DNA from: Trichobilharzia szidati
Taxonomy: Eukaryota; Platyhelminthes; Trematoda; Strigeidida; Schistosomatidae
NCBI GenBank assembly: GCA_944472155.2
Contig: OX235273.1
Location: 4,623,204-4,687,203 of the forward strand
Reading direction: 5' to 3'
DNA: 64,000 nt
Position numbers and translations under genes: made by a program. The notes under the pieces are model-generated. The model saw only the letters and a list, made by a program, of their open reading frames with translations, did not search any database and was not told where the DNA came from. This document shows positions 21,285 through 32,893 of this stretch, one piece after another; within the stretch, counting starts at the first letter, position 1; each line of letters starts with the position of its first letter.

Positions 21285-22035
21285 CATTCCTATCCAACAG
21301 CAACACCAACAACAACGGATATCAGTCAGCATAAATAGGAGAAGCTGAATCTGAAAGAAGCAACCTGCTTCATCTACCTACCTACCTACCTGGGAAACAT
21401 CGTTTTAACTAAAGGCGGACGGAACTGATGAAGATATCAAAGCAGCTAGGATCGAAAAAGCAAGGCAAGCTTTCATCTCTCTCATCAAGTATGTGTGGAG
21501 GTCAGCAGCACTCGGCATGAAAAATAACATCCGGATTTTCTACTCCAATGTGAAGTCAGTGTTACTATACGGATCAAACACTTGGCGACGCGCCACGTCA
21601 CGAAGGCCACTTCGAACGAACTACAGACTTTCACCAACAACTGTCTTTGTTGAATACTCAAAGTCAGATGGCAGAGAAGATCAGCAGTAGTGAGGGATCT
21701 CTGGGAACGAACGAACCAACCCAGCAGGAACCAATTGTGCAACAAATATGCAAGGACAAATGGAGGTGTATTGGTCATACTCTGAGAAAACAAACCATCA
21801 AGTGAGTGACATCACACGCCAGGCCATTGCTCGAGTGGAAGCCGAATGGAAAGTGGCGAGTTAGTTGGTAGTCAGCGCGAGGTTGACATGGAGAAGCAAG
21901 TCATGCGGAGGCGAGATGAAAGCACGTGGACAGACATAGAGCCATGTGGTGTAAGCGTTGTTGGAGAACCGAACGCGATGGATAAGTGCGGCTGAAGTCC
22001 TATATTTCTCTAAGAATGAAAGGAAACAATAATAA
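21285..22035 (+). pseudogene. RTE-A C-terminal fragment, plus strand
   Basis: Colinear on the plus strand with the reverse of the copies at 3075 and 48175. KYVWRSAALGMKNNIRIFYS and NVKSVLLYGSNTWRR (connection domain after the RT palm) are open at 21493-21690. The WRRSC-type C-terminus follows in other frames, ending in GCGGCTGAAGTCC and a TTCTCTAAGAATGAAAGGAA 3' end. A TACC tetranucleotide run (21374-21394) lies where other copies have a single unit. RT motifs are absent; it is 5'-truncated. Confidence 0.8.
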
Positions 22036-22064
22036 AAGCAAATATAATACAAATAAACCTCATT

Positions 22065-22268
22065 ATTTATTTCTTTTGCTCCGAACGGAACATAGGGCTT
22101 TAAGTTGCAGCCTTGAAGTTAGTGCTATTGTCCTTACGAGGTATGGTAGACAGTCTTGTGCCAAACCTTGCCTTTCCACCAAGCTTACTTACTACTAGCT
22201 GAGTGGTGTAGAGTAGTACGTTGGCTGGGAATCGGACTCTGGATCACCACTGAATCAGTGACGCACAA
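22065..22268 (-). mobile_element. Diverged SINE-B copy
   Basis: On the minus strand the order is a degenerate tRNA-like head (GTGCGTCACTGATTCAGTGG), the body and the RTE-like 3' tail (GCCCTATGTTCCGTTCGG). It is more diverged than the copies at 36641 and 49466. Confidence 0.6.
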
Positions 22269-22269
22269 T

Positions 22270-22640
22270 CCTTATCATACTGCAACAACAGAAGACAAGG
22301 GTCATGCAACAGATCGCTTATTAAGGAAACCAAAGCATATTTATTTATTTTCATGTACATTATTATAGATTAGTTAAGCAAACAAACGCAGTCTTCTGAT
22401 TGGTTGTTTCTCACTTAAAGTTAATCTTTCATCTATTTGTGACTGTTTCTTGAATGTCAGATCATCTATATGTTAACTGTATCCGCCTACGCAAAGTCTG
22501 CTGTGGTCGTTTGTTGAATCAATCTTTGTTCACATTTTCTCACGAAAAATCTTGAGAACGTAAACACTGACGTAAATTACTGTCTACCAATTTGTCTAGT
22601 AGACAGCTCTCACCACAATACTATTACTGTTATTATTATT
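22270..22640 (+). repeat. Unclassified dispersed repeat I, copy 2
   Basis: Colinear with the minus strand of 13000-13420 and ending in GACAGCTCTCACCACAATAC followed by an ATT-rich run. The ATT tail suggests a retrotransposed, LINE-dependent unit, but this is uncertain. Confidence 0.45.
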
Positions 22641-22689
22641 ATTACTATTAATAACCATTACACCCAGTTTCCTGAAATCATGCTTACCC

Positions 22690-23345
22690 AGAACCTTTCA
22701 TTTGCAGTCCACGTAACCTTCTCCATACTACATTCGGACAGTCATTCCGTTGAATTCTATTCGGATTACACTCAACTACTTGATGCATGAGGTTATTTGA
22801 ATATCTATTCAGTGTATGTTCAATCTATCTCGATTTAATTCTAGATATTTCGTATGGAGCAGGTTGCTGGCTGGTAAACTGTCAGACGGGTGTTTTTTAT
22901 ATCGTTTCTGGTTGTCCATCTGATCTTCCCTATCGAACGGAGGTAAGCGTTGATCAAAGTTTAAAATCCGATGGAACCAGTTTTCATGAAACGCTCACCA
23001 AGTCTCTAAACCATATAGAATTACTGGCTATTGTTATGTCGTGTGGATGGTCACAGCGTTTACCTTGTTTTGTGGTACTCGCTGGCCTTAATTTACCAAT
23101 CTGTACCACCTACAGTTGAAAAAATGCTGCCCAAATAGAGTTGCTTGTTTGTTGCCACTTTGGTATCTTTGTCACTTCCGTCTTCTCTGATGCTCACCTA
23201 AAGTCTTGTCTTCTTCTGACCAGTTGTTAATTTCTGCTTGTAAGTGTTCAGATTTTCTGTAAAAGACATAATAACTCTTCTTCGAAATCTGGACCTTCTT
23301 AGGTCTTTCTGTGGGTCCGTTTTAGGTTTATATTCTCACTCCCTT
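22690..23345 (-). pseudogene. Old RTE-A RT fragment
   Basis: The word order matches RTE-A on the minus strand. The region around 23180-23310 corresponds to the FADD neighbourhood (GACCTTCTTAGGTC; CTCACCTAAAGTCTTGTCTT), and 22900-23120 to the connection domain. A 110-codon plus-strand frame (22787-23119) is a shadow. The copy is more decayed than those at 3075, 5065 or 27500. Confidence 0.55.
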
Positions 23346-23639
23346 TGATCTAAATAACACTTAAGTATATTATGAAGCTGTGGAGTCTGGAGCAATATAA
23401 CTGTGCAGTTTTTTTTGTTAAATGTTAAAAATAGAAACATTGTACACAACTTATGTTTAAAACGATTCATTGTAAAATGTACATAACTTTAGAGTACAAT
23501 CTAAAAAGTACAGCATGCTGTTCAACGCTTCGTCTTCTCGCTGATTCATACTAGCTACTTGTTTCACTACTGAAAGTGTTGTGTCTTTTGGATATTGCAG
23601 GAACATTCCATCCTCATTGGAAGACTATTCTTCAACCGA
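23346..23639. other. No recognisable gene
   Basis: AT-rich spacer without supported features. Confidence 0.45.
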
Positions 23640-24445
23640 TGCCTAGCTTCCAAAGCCTCAGGATGGTCGGGGGTGGGTGCCTTGCGCTGCGGGTTGTCCA
23701 CCCCTCCACACACCTCTTGAAATGCTCCCATATGACCGGGCGTCTTACATAGCCTCTCCTGAGGAAGTCCTACTCACTGCCTTCACGTGGCGGAGGTGTT
23801 TTTCAGCAAAGTGAGAGGGCGAAAGCAGATGCCCGGCGCTCTTCACTGGGTTGACTGTCCATTGGATGACAGTCTAGGGGAGATGGCTAAACCCTGATTC
23901 CAAACCTCCAACCACTGGCGTATGAAGCTCACTGGAGGTCACCGGCAGACGTATGGACAAAGGGCTCGTTGGATGTCCTGGATGTCTGGCCCCATTCAAA
24001 AAGTCGCATGAACCGAACTCCGGTCACCGGCTGCCAGTGGATAGTGGACTCCCTAGTCCACTCCTACTGCCTTGTAGGTCACACTTGGTTGTGTAAAGGC
24101 TAGAGCTGCACTCTCAAACAAAAGGCCGAGCGATTCTGGGGACATCACTCGTACCAAATTCCCATGAAACTTCATGAACTCTCTTACAAACGACTCTCAC
24201 CATGCTACAGCGTTCCCGGTAAGCGACCATCTTGGCGATGTCGCAGGGGCGGACAGCTGAAAACATGGCATGGTACAGTCAAGGCTGATATGGAGTGCCT
24301 GGGGCTACAAACCGTCTACGGACTCCGTCTGTGGAACAAGAATTGGATAACCCTGTCGCAAAACCTTGCATCAGATCGCCGCGCCTGGGCAGCGATGATT
24401 CGAGATGTTCATGAAGCCGGCTCATCCTCCCGTAGGAGATAGCCG
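23640..24445 (+). mobile_element. GC-rich internally deleted LINE (5' UTR joined to C-terminus)
   Basis: An about 800-bp island of visibly higher GC than its flanks. The first half has no open frame but looks like a structured LINE 5' UTR (GATGGTCGGGGGTGGGTGCC, GGGGAGATGGCTAAACCC). The plus-strand frame at 24164-24442 encodes CRRGGQLKTWHGTVKADMEC, LGLQTVYGLRLWNKNWITLS and DRRAWAAMIRDVHEAGSSSR, a LINE C-terminus of the RRGGxxKTW type. No endonuclease or RT lies between, so it is non-autonomous. It ends with AAGTAAAGTAATGTAATTAA. Confidence 0.65.
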
Positions 24446-25309
24446 AAGTAAAGTAATGTAATTAAGTTCTACTAGTAGAAACGAATCCAGCAGTGAAGGC
24501 TTCTGTGGATGATATAAATAATTTGTAGCCGAAGGCGTTGACTGTATCACGGAGTAACCAATAATTTCATATAACTTGTTAACTGTATTTTTTATAATAT
24601 ATTGTTACAATATCATTTCATTAACCTGGATTTTTATTCTAGTATTTGTACCGTTACCAAGCTACCTATTAATTCTCCTACAAAGTGAACAAATTAGATT
24701 TCATCGAGAACTAATGCAACCTTTTAGTGTAATCCATCGGCGTTTCAATCTGTATTCGCTGACAGTTTTTAGTCCATATCTAAATTGGAGTTGATGTTCA
24801 CATTTCAACTGAAATCTTATACAAATGTTGTAACATTTTCAAGCTTTTGTGTCCTGTATGTGGAAATGACAAACACGCAGTTAAAAGAATATTCTTTCGA
24901 GTAAATTCTCCTCTTCATGTTCTTACAATTATAAAATATAATATTTCTTATCATGACAATAATGCTCAGTTATGCGGTGATAGAATAAAAAAGATTATTT
25001 TGAAGGGGGACAAAATAAATAGTATTTAAGTAACGAGATAGGCTGAATTCAATCATGAAATATTCCCATTGAATTCATAAGGAAAAGGACAGATTTTCAA
25101 CCTGGAAAGTCATATTTATATTACGGAGGAAAGCACTTAAGTGACAAGGAAGGAAGTGGACAAATTCTTGAGTTTTTAAGTGGAGCTTGCTGAAGTTAAC
25201 ATGGGGCTTAATTTTCTGAAGAGATGCATCGATAGGTATGAGCATCCAAAACAGTACTGGAAGAATCTTCACTGGAATCACATTTACCCTGATTGAAAGG
25301 TATTATAAC
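24446..25309. other. No gene; contains dispersed repeat H copy 1 (about 24870-25035)
   Basis: The piece AAAAGAATATTCTTTCGAGT through GACAAAATAAATAG resembles 44045-44225 on the same strand. The rest shows nothing I can name. A 68-codon minus frame at 25075-25281 has no motif. Confidence 0.45.
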
Positions 25310-25500
25310 TTCATACACTGAATCACATCGGCGCCATCCGCTCTTGCTTACCCGAACTTAAGCGAAATATATCACAAAATAACCATTCTTTATATGAACT
25401 ATCTGATGATGAACGACAAACGTTTCAGGCTTACGTATCCAATGTCATACAAAAACGTTGCGACGATACTATTTCACGAGGAATAAAAAAGCCTGAAACT
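25310..25500 (+). pseudogene. Possible PLE N-terminal segment
   Basis: The plus strand is open over a segment with SLYELSDDERQTFQAYVSNV and IQKRCDDTISRGIKKP. Its position upstream of a PLE RT at 25880 suggests the poorly conserved N-terminal domain of that element. A host exon is the alternative; I could not decide. Confidence 0.3.
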
Positions 25501-25879
25501 ATTTCATCGTTTCCCTGAACCAGTTAGAAGGCATATGTCAATGGACGTGAACATTGAACGTTTGTTTATTGGAACTGGCAGCCATTGGTGGGCAACTCGT
25601 AGGCGCGAATGGTACGATCGCGTGCAAGTTGGAAGATGGAAGAAAGAACACGAATAAAAGTACTTTATAACTTCATTTGTACTAAACATTCGTTTGTAAA
25701 CTTTGTATTTTATCTTGCTTTAATTACCAAACAATATCAATTCGATCAAAAAAATACTGGTATTTTGGAGTTAAGGTCGGAAAAATACATAGTCATTATT
25801 GGTTCAAAGCGTCTTCGCTACAATAGTAACTTAGGTCTAAGTTCCTTGACAGCATATTATAAAATATAGCCTTAGCGAT

Positions 25880-27070
25880 ACATTTGATTTCATCGACTCA
25901 GTGAAAGATATCAGCGTGTTTGAAAGACAAATGCCCTCACTAGATGTCATCTCTCTATTCAAAAGCATCCCTCTGACAGAAACAATATGCTTCATTTGTG
26001 ACTACATCGAAACCAACAACTTAGAAGTTCCTCTTCCTATAAACTACCTGAAGGAACTACTTCTCATATGTACGTTTAATATCCAGTTCAAATTCACTGA
26101 ACAATTCAATATACAGAAAGATGGTGCAGCCATGGGATCTCCTCTCGGTCCACTCTTAACTGACTGTTTCATGTTGAGTCTCGAAAACGTCATCCTCCAT
26201 GCTCTTATAAGTCAGCTGCCCTTATATAGGAGATACGAGGATGATAAATTCATAATTCATGGTGAAAAATCTGACTTAGAGTATCTTCTCTATTCCTTGA
26301 TGTATTACCTACCAGAAGACAAGACTATACGATCCTATGATCGACATATCATCGGCCAACATGAACGAAACAGTTTGTCAACTTCCAGAGCTTCATCCGA
26401 CTGTTCCAGAAGGAAAACCTGGTACGTTCATTAAGTTATAGAATTAGAGAAATCTGTTTGGAAGACATGATGGACAAAGAATTAAATTTATTACGTGAAA
26501 CCCTACTAGAGATTGGGTATCCGACAAGATTCATAGAAGAAAACATGAAGGAAAAGCCTCCATCGCCAAAAATTACAACTGCTCCTAGGAAAACTTTCTT
26601 CATGAACCTGGATTTCAAAAGTGACATCGCTGCAGGAGTTCTTAGAAACCTGCTCTTAAGCAGCCACCGTACCCATCATGTCCTCCAGCAGACAATTTAT
26701 CCAGTCTAACGTTAACGATAAGATACCGACTTTTGACACTTCACTGTGTATTCATCAATTTACTTGCTCGTGTGGAGCAAAGTATATCGACCGTAGGCAA
26801 TGTTGGGTCCACAACGGTATTCTGGAACATTTTCTAGCTTGGTTAGCCAGAGGAGAAAAGAGGAATATTAGAGGCTTCATCCTCGAACACTTTGTAAATT
26901 CCAAACACCAAGTACCCCAGCATGAATGCTTCACAGGGCTACACAGAGTCCTTCAATATCATACAAATGGACTTCACATACACCACCTGTACATAGCTGA
27001 AACATTAGCTGTTTAAGAAATGAAACCGGACCTATGCATTCAAAAGCGCTATATACATTCACTCGCCCTA
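25880..27070 (+). pseudogene. Penelope-like element: RT plus GIY-YIG
   Basis: Frame 25901-26434 encodes RT motif A (PSLDVISLFKSIPLTETICF), motif B (DGAAMGSPLGPLLTDCFMLS) and motif C as LYRRYEDDKFII (YEDD, usual YVDD or YMDD). The thumb lies in other frames. Frame 26458-26709 has the linker (IGYPTRFIEENMKEKPPSPK; KTFFMNLDFKSDIAAGVLRN). Frame 26678-27016 has the nuclease (QFTCSCGAKYIDRRQCWVHN, then LEHFVNSKHQ), with YIG changed to YID. The copy keeps most of the PLE protein but is split over at least three frames, so it is inactive. Confidence 0.85.
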
Positions 27071-27074
27071 CCAT

Positions 27075-27495
27075 GGTCAGAATAAAGTTCTTACTATAAT
27101 TTTGCTTCTTCTCTTTTTTATTATCTCTTGAAAATGAATCGTCAAAAAGAAACTTTTCTTTGCTGTCTACATCTTTTTCTTATTACTCAACATGAGAATA
27201 TTTCGTCCGCTAGAAATTGCTCAGTCAATATGCATATGATAAGAACAAAGATAATTTAAGTGATGTATTGGGTGTTGGAGAGTTGGGTTGAATTAGATGG
27301 ATTTTAAAACATTTAAAGTTTATTAAATAAGTGAATTAGTATTCAGATTTTTAAAAAATAATTCATCCACTTCAAGTCGCCCCTCCCGCTGTCCCAGTAC
27401 ATCATTTTAATTATCTTTATTCTTGTACTATGCGCAAAATTGACTGACCAATTTCTAGTGTGCCACTTGATGCTGTTTTCCGTAATATTATGATT
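27075..27495. other. No recognisable gene
   Basis: AT-rich flank after the PLE; no supported features. Confidence 0.45.
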
Positions 27496-27499
27496 TATT

Positions 27500-28632
27500 T
27501 ATTATTATTATTTCCTTTAGTTCCTAGAGGAACATAGGGCTTCAGCCATGCGTCTCCATTGCGTTCGGTTCTCTGCTAGAGTTTTCACCTGACTCCAAGT
27601 CTGCCCATACGCTTTCAATTCTTCTTCACATGATCTCCTCCAGGTCACCCTTGGACGACCAACTCGTCGCTTCCCTTTTGAGTTCCACTCGAGCAATGGC
27701 TTGTCTAGTGATGTCACTTGACGCATTGTTTCCTCAGAGTGTGGCCAATCCATCTCCATTTCTTCCTGCCTATTTGTTTCACAATCGGTTCCTGGTTGGT
27801 TCGCTCCCAGAGATCCCTGTTGCTGATCTTTTCTGGCTGGTCATCTGATCTTGAGTAGTATTGAGCGAAGACTACTGTTAATGAAGGTGTGTAGTTTGTT
27901 TGAGATGCTCTTCATGACGCGCAGTGCAAGTCTCTGATCCGTATAGTAAGTAGAACTGACTGACTTCACATTGGAGTTGAAAATCCGGATCTTATTTTTG
28001 ATGCTGAGTGTTGTTGACCTCCACACAGACTTAAGAGTAATGAAAGCTTGTCTTGCTTTCCCGGTCCTTGCTTTGATATCCTCGTCAGTTCCGTTGGCCT
28101 GTAGTTGAAACGGTGCTTCTCAAGTAGGTAAAGGAGGTAGTTTCTTTCAGGTTCCTCTCATTGCCTGTTGTTGTTGTCACTGCTGGTGTTACCCAAGAAT
28201 CTTCATCACCTCTGTTTTCCCTATGTTCACCTGAAGTACTACCTTTGATGCTTCTTCTGCCAACTTGTTACTTTTCACTTGCATATCTTCCAGTTTGTAG
28301 GAAATCAGACATATATCATCGGCGAAGTCCAGATCCTCCAAGTTCTTTGTGTGAGTCCATTTTATGCCTGTTTCCTCATTTCCCGCTCTCTGTCGCATTA
28401 TCCAATCTACTGCAATCAAGAAAATCATTGGCGATAGTAGGCAACCCTGTCTTACTCCTGTCTTCACTTCGACGGACTCCGTGAGCTTCCCGTTGTGGAT
28501 TACTTGGCATGCAGCGTTGTCATACAACTGTTGGATGAGATGTATAATTGTCGGCGGCACCCCGTAGTAGCGAAGTAGTTGCCAAATCACCCCTCGATCG
28601 ACGCTGTTGAAGGTCTTTTCAAGTTGAGATAG
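27500..28632 (-). pseudogene. RTE-A RT and C-terminus (well preserved fragment)
   Basis: Minus strand: frame 28590-28189 (133 codons) holds LLRYYGVPPTIIHLIQQLYD, VKTGVRQGCLLSPMIFLIAV (motif B) and DLDFADDICLISYKLEDMQV (catalytic FADD). The connection domain follows at 28026-27841. The C-terminus is in frame 27759-27517 ([53 protein letters not shown]-stop). The 3' end is CCTATGTTCCTCTAGGAACT plus an ATAATAAT tail. It is 5'-truncated in the RT fingers near 28630, next to a GA-rich run. Frameshifts lie between the blocks. Confidence 0.9.
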
Positions 28633-28634
28633 AG

Positions 28635-29040
28635 AGAGAGAGAGAAAGATGGCTGAAAATGAAGTCGTTGAAAGGAAACATTATTTCTTCACTGAACAAA
28701 AAAATTATGTCTTTCCTTATGAATTCAATTACAAAATATTATCAAATGACAGATGATAATGCTGGTGATAAGGCATAAACAAATTCATGAATTATAGGGA
28801 AGGAAAACTGACAAATCAGTTGAAGACTGTAAAAAGTGTCAGGTGAGTGGCTTGTACAAAATGGTCTAAACCAATTAGTCCCTTCTATAAATTTAGATGG
28901 TGTTATTAGAAGACAGAGAATGTCTGAAAACTGTGATGTGATGTGTTTGAGCAATATATTTCAAACAATCTGATCATATACACATTGACGTGTCAAGTCA
29001 GTTTATATGAAAAAATAGAGGGAAATAAAAGTACATAGTT
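28635..29040. other. No recognisable gene
   Basis: Begins with a GA dinucleotide run (28629-28648). It is otherwise AT-rich, with weak similarity to 20320-20400 around 28940-28990. Confidence 0.45.
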
Positions 29041-29044
29041 TCAG

Positions 29045-29400
29045 TATGAGCTGACATTGGTTAGAGAACCATTGGAAAACCTGCAGGGAATACTGGACAG
29101 CTGTTTCGTCCTAGTTTGGGACTCTTCATCAGTACGCACCCACCGGGATTCTAATCCGGGACCCTCCGGTTAGAAGGCGAGCTCGTAGACCATTAAGCCA
29201 CTGGGACCCAATCCAATGGCCAACCTATGAATTCCAGCTTCGACCAATTCACGACATAGTGCGACCAATAGCCAATGTCTTCAGCGAGTATTTATCCTCA
29301 CACCCGACCCGCTGTACCATAATGATCATGACTTTCCACTAGAACCCTAGGTGAATACCTACCTGAATAGGGCCAGTCGCTAGTGAGCATCTCAAGTATT
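29045..29400 (-). mobile_element. SINE-A copy (minus)
   Basis: Full-length-like copy. Read on the minus strand it starts with the GATGCTCACTAGCGACTGG block, reaches the tRNA-like head GTCCCAGTGGCTTAATGG, and ends with CCTGCAGGTTTTCCAATGG and the CTAACCAATGTCAGC tail. The B-box segment is GGATTAGAATCCC. Confidence 0.8.
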
Positions 29401-29424
29401 GATTTTCAAGGATTTAGTTGATTG

Positions 29425-29630
29425 TTTAGAGAACCATTGCAAAACCTGGTAGTGCTGGACAGCTGTTTCGTCCTTAATGGTTTACCAGCTTGCCTTGAAA
29501 TCAATAGGTTCAGGGTCCGAACCCCGGTGAGTGCTCACTAATGAGGGGTTTCAAACTAGTGCGAAATAGCTGTTCAATACTCCAAGGTTTTCCAGTGTTT
29601 CTCTAAACGATGTCAGATTGTTACGAAATC
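29425..29630. mobile_element. Inverted partial SINE-A pair
   Basis: A short minus piece (TAGAGAACCATTGCAAAACC to GTTTCGTCCTT) runs directly into a plus piece (AATGGTTTACCAGCTTGCC to CTAAACGATGTCAGATTG). The middle of the element is lost, leaving a fold-back structure. Confidence 0.65.
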
Positions 29631-29689
29631 CCGTAACCGATCAGTCAAATCCACATAAAGCAATACTTGAAAATTAAAGTACATAAATT

Positions 29690-30915
29690 GACAATAAAAG
29701 GAATTCAAGAACAATAACAACCCGACGTTTGCTTATCTAACCAGATAAGGATTACCAAGGTATGTCAGGAATAATAACAGATTGTTTTCGTACACAAATG
29801 GGTTGGGGGCTTTGGTTTATGAATAGCTATCGCCTTAGCATGTTTCAATATGCAACCATTACCGTTTTTAAAAATAACCTTAAAAGCTGTTTTTACATCA
29901 GTCTTATGGTCCATATTGATTAGAAGAAGTTGGCAATCTGCCACCATCTGTGTCTATCGATTTTCCAAAGTTCATCTGGTTTTCTAACTACTTTGGAATA
30001 TCCTCTCCCACCCTCACATGAAAAGCGCAATTACTTCTCCCCATGTTTGTGTGTCTACACACACATATGCACAAACTGGTATATAGTGCGGGATGTGACA
30101 TAATCACTTGTGCACTTATGACGTTTATAATGGAACGTATTCTTGGCTTTCTCATTGATTACAAGCTTGGCTGCATAATAGATCCTACGGATGATCGAGT
30201 TTAATCTCTGTCTCAAAATCCCATTATTTACTACTCCACTGTATGGTAATTTGACGAAGACATCTTTCTTAGTGGCGGAAAAGACTGTAGGTTTCAAAAC
30301 TAACTAAATGACTTCTACAACGGTTTAAAATGTTGAAAAGATATCCGTTCTCAACAAGAGTACCAATCAGTATTTTATTTCCATCGCCTACAACACCAGC
30401 TATAAAAAATACGCTGAATCTTCTTGAATATGGATTGCATCAACCCTTTCTCATACTGTAATAGTGAGAAGACGTGAAAATTTAAAATCTCCCTGTCCAA
30501 ATAGGGTTTCTGTAAATCGATCATCTTACTGAACCATCGTTTGTCCGAATCAGAGGTATTTCTAAAACTGAAGGCTGGTCACTACTTTCTTCTTCGCATG
30601 TAAGACTTTGTGTCTACCATTGGCAATTCATTTTCGCGACTATTACAACTTCTGTTGGCTTTTATAAATGATTCCGGGTGTCCATATTCTCTTAGAATAT
30701 CCCGGATGACCTGGAGTATTTTCTCAAAAAACAGTCTTCAGGGCAAATCGACCTCACCATAAATGTGGATTTACTGATTAATCAATAATATATACTGTAT
30801 TGTAAGCAATATTAAAGCATCTACACAACGAGTTTACATCCAAGAAAAAAATGATGACTTCATCCTGTGAGTTAGCGTGGAAATACGATTTTGATATAAA
30901 CATGATGCTATAAAA
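29690..30915 (-). pseudogene. Decayed Penelope-like element (RT to GIY-YIG)
   Basis: Minus strand: FFLDVNSLCRCFNIAYNTVY at about 30780-30850 recalls PLE RT motif A (FFDVSSLFT). Frame 30297-30055 gives the linker (KKDVFVKLPYSGVVNNGILR, RRIYYAAKLVINEKAKNTFH) and TIYQFVHMCV before the nuclease. Frame 29947-29765 gives MDHKTDVKTAFKVIFKNGNG and AKAIAIHKPKPPTHLC, the C-terminus. Motifs B and C and the YIG core are not preserved. Confidence 0.7.
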
Positions 30916-31136
30916 AATCGACGTTACTATTAGTTCGTATCGCCAATTTTTCCCAATCTTTGTGTGTAACCAAATTCTGCAGTTATTGCGTATGCCTGGC
31001 ACCTTTCATATTTCCCACTCTATGTGAAGGGTGAAATATGATTGGTCTCTAACTCTATAAACATATCAGTGGATTCGGTATTTGTGTTTTAAGTGTTAAT
31101 CGAGACGATAAAAGCTGTTTGATCAATTATTAATAT

Positions 31137-31380
31137 GATTTTATTCCTCTACGTTCCCAGTGAGACATGGAGATTCAAGCCTCACTTTTGAAGTTTCAAA
31201 AACAGCGATGTCTATTTTACAGGATAGGGTTGCTCGTCTCATGCGCAACCTTCCCTCTTTATCAGTCTTGTGACTGGCTCAGCGGGGTTTAGAAAAGTGT
31301 CAATGGCTGGGGACCGAACTCTGAACCACGTGTGGCGTAGTCGGCAAGCACTCTGCCGCTTCGCCATTGACGCACCCTGT
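31137..31380 (-). mobile_element. SINE-B copy
   Basis: On the minus strand the degenerate tRNA-like head (GTGCGTCAATGGCGAAGCGG ... GAGTTCGGTCCCC) is followed by the usual SINE-B body and an RTE-like 3' tail near 31145-31165. Moderately diverged. No clear target-site duplication. Confidence 0.7.
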
Positions 31381-31529
31381 TTTAGCGACTGTTAATTCTT
31401 CCTTTTCTCTTCACGTGCCAATGGTATTATGGGTTTTGTGTTTGACATTATGAATAGCGATTAAGGAAGTAATCTTTAGCGTAATAGACTCGTGTTGTTT
31501 GCGGTCAACTAGGCCACATTACCAGTCAT

Positions 31530-32230
31530 ATTGTTTATGCTCAACTCTTGTATTCTAACCATCCCTCTTTACTGCTCCCCATTAATCTTTCCTGGACTAC
31601 TTAAGAAAGACTTTGCTTTACTGAGAAGGGCACTAAAAGCTGTTAGTAGGGGAAGTGGGATATCGTTAAACCAACTGGTTAACACTATTGTGGATAGATA
31701 TATAATGTCATGTAAGAAACTAGTGAATTCTATATTGTCAGACCCCGAACACCCTCTCTATATGCAGCTCTCTCCTTGCATTTCATCTGGTAGAACTAGA
31801 AGTAACTATTGGAGGCTATATGCTAGGAATACCAAGTACAAAACTCCACAATACCTTATCTGGCACATCTGTTATGTGATGAGAAATCCGTTAGGTATGA
31901 CACGATCACCTTAATGCGGCACTCTAACAAATAGTTCCCATTAGCTTTTGTTCTCCTTTCTTTGTTACTATTGTATTGTTGCTCAGATATTCTATTACAG
32001 ACTAATTTTACATATCATATCCTGTGGTGCATTGTTTAAATATGTGAATGCAATGCTGTTCTTTTTTATTTCTTTTAATTCTCTTTTTCTTCTTTTTGTT
32101 GTTGTTGCTTTTTATTTTAAAAATCTTATAAAATTTATGAGGTAATTAGATGCAATACTGTAATGCACGCTGAAAATTCCATACCTGTACCACAAATACT
32201 GTTTGGAATAAAGCTGTTATTATTATTAAT
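31530..32230 (+). pseudogene. CR1-like LINE C-terminus and 3' end
   Basis: The plus-strand frame at 31531-31914 encodes SCKKLVNSILSDPEHPLYMQ, LSPCISSGRTRSNYWRLYAR and NTKYKTPQYLIWHI. The HPL-x(3)-L-x-P-x-ISSGRTRS-x(4)-L-x-AR-x(2)-KYK pattern is the typical C-terminus of CR1/Jockey-group LINEs, a family known in schistosomes. The 3' UTR ends GCTGAAAATTCCATACCTGT ... GGAATAAAGCTG and an ATT-rich tail (about 32215-32235). RT and endonuclease are absent (5' truncation). Confidence 0.8.
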
Positions 32231-32309
32231 TAATTAAGATGTATATTGTCTTGTGATCGACACCTGAGAAATAGTTATATTATCATTATTCGTTGATTAA
32301 TATTCCCGA

Positions 32310-32710
32310 GTGTAGCATCATAGGTCTTCAACAACACATCTTCACTTCTTTCTATTCTGTGCTCTCCTCTTCAATTGACCCAACGATTGCCCATAATCGC
32401 TCATCTCCTCCTGTCAACACACGATCTCTTCAATGTCACCCTTGCCTCGATGACCCACTCGTCACTTCCGATTGGGATTCAACTCGAGTACAGGCCTGCA
32501 CAGAACGCGGTGTCATTAGATGGCCTCTTCAGTGATGTGTGCTTAGTCCACCTTCATTTTTTCTTGTATATTTGTTGAGCAATCAGCTCTCATCAATTGC
32601 TTTGTCTCACTGCAGATTTTCTAGCTGTTAACTCTTTCTGGCTGACCGGCAGGCCATTTGATCTTCAGTATGAAGCCACCGAAGGGGGCAGCTGTTGACA
32701 AAATTGCATA
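32310..32710 (-). mobile_element. Diverged RTE-A 3' fragment
   Basis: The order of words (CTTCAACAACACATCTTCAC, CGATGACCCACTCGTCACTT, GATTGGGATTCAACTCGAG, CAGGCCATTTGATCTTCAGT) follows the RTE-A copy at 39055-39420 on the minus strand. No intact frame. Confidence 0.65.
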
Positions 32711-32719
32711 ATTTTTGAT

Positions 32720-32893
32720 GATGATTCGATGTTACTTAAACAACATTAATGTTGTTCATAACACTGATTCATTTATCCACCATAATGCATATATATCTGT
32801 AGAGCCTGATGATAAAGTTATCGAAAAGAGTATTCTATTTTCAGTATCCATTCTTTTGAAGATTTTAATGGGCATTTTTAATCAGTTGAAATG
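32720..32893 (+). repeat. Direct terminal repeat, left
   Basis: Matches 33797-33975 over its whole length (ATTCGATGTTACTTAA, GTTGTTCATAACACT, TTTGAAGATTTTAATGGGCA, TTTTTAATCAGTT). A few indels lie near the hammerhead-like loop. Confidence 0.85.
32802..32846 (+). ncRNA. Hammerhead-like motif in left terminal repeat
   Basis: An exact CTGATGA (32806-32812) is preceded by GAGC and followed by GAAA (32823-32826) and AGA..TCT. The expected 3' strand GCTC is degraded (TTTC), so self-cleavage is uncertain. Confidence 0.5.

Noticed and set aside
22787..23119. 110-codon plus-strand frame with cysteines
   Set aside because: Antisense to an old RTE-A copy; word order matches RTE-A on the other strand.
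25609..25869. 86-codon plus frame upstream of the PLE RT
   Set aside because: No PLE motif and no splice support; probably a chance frame.
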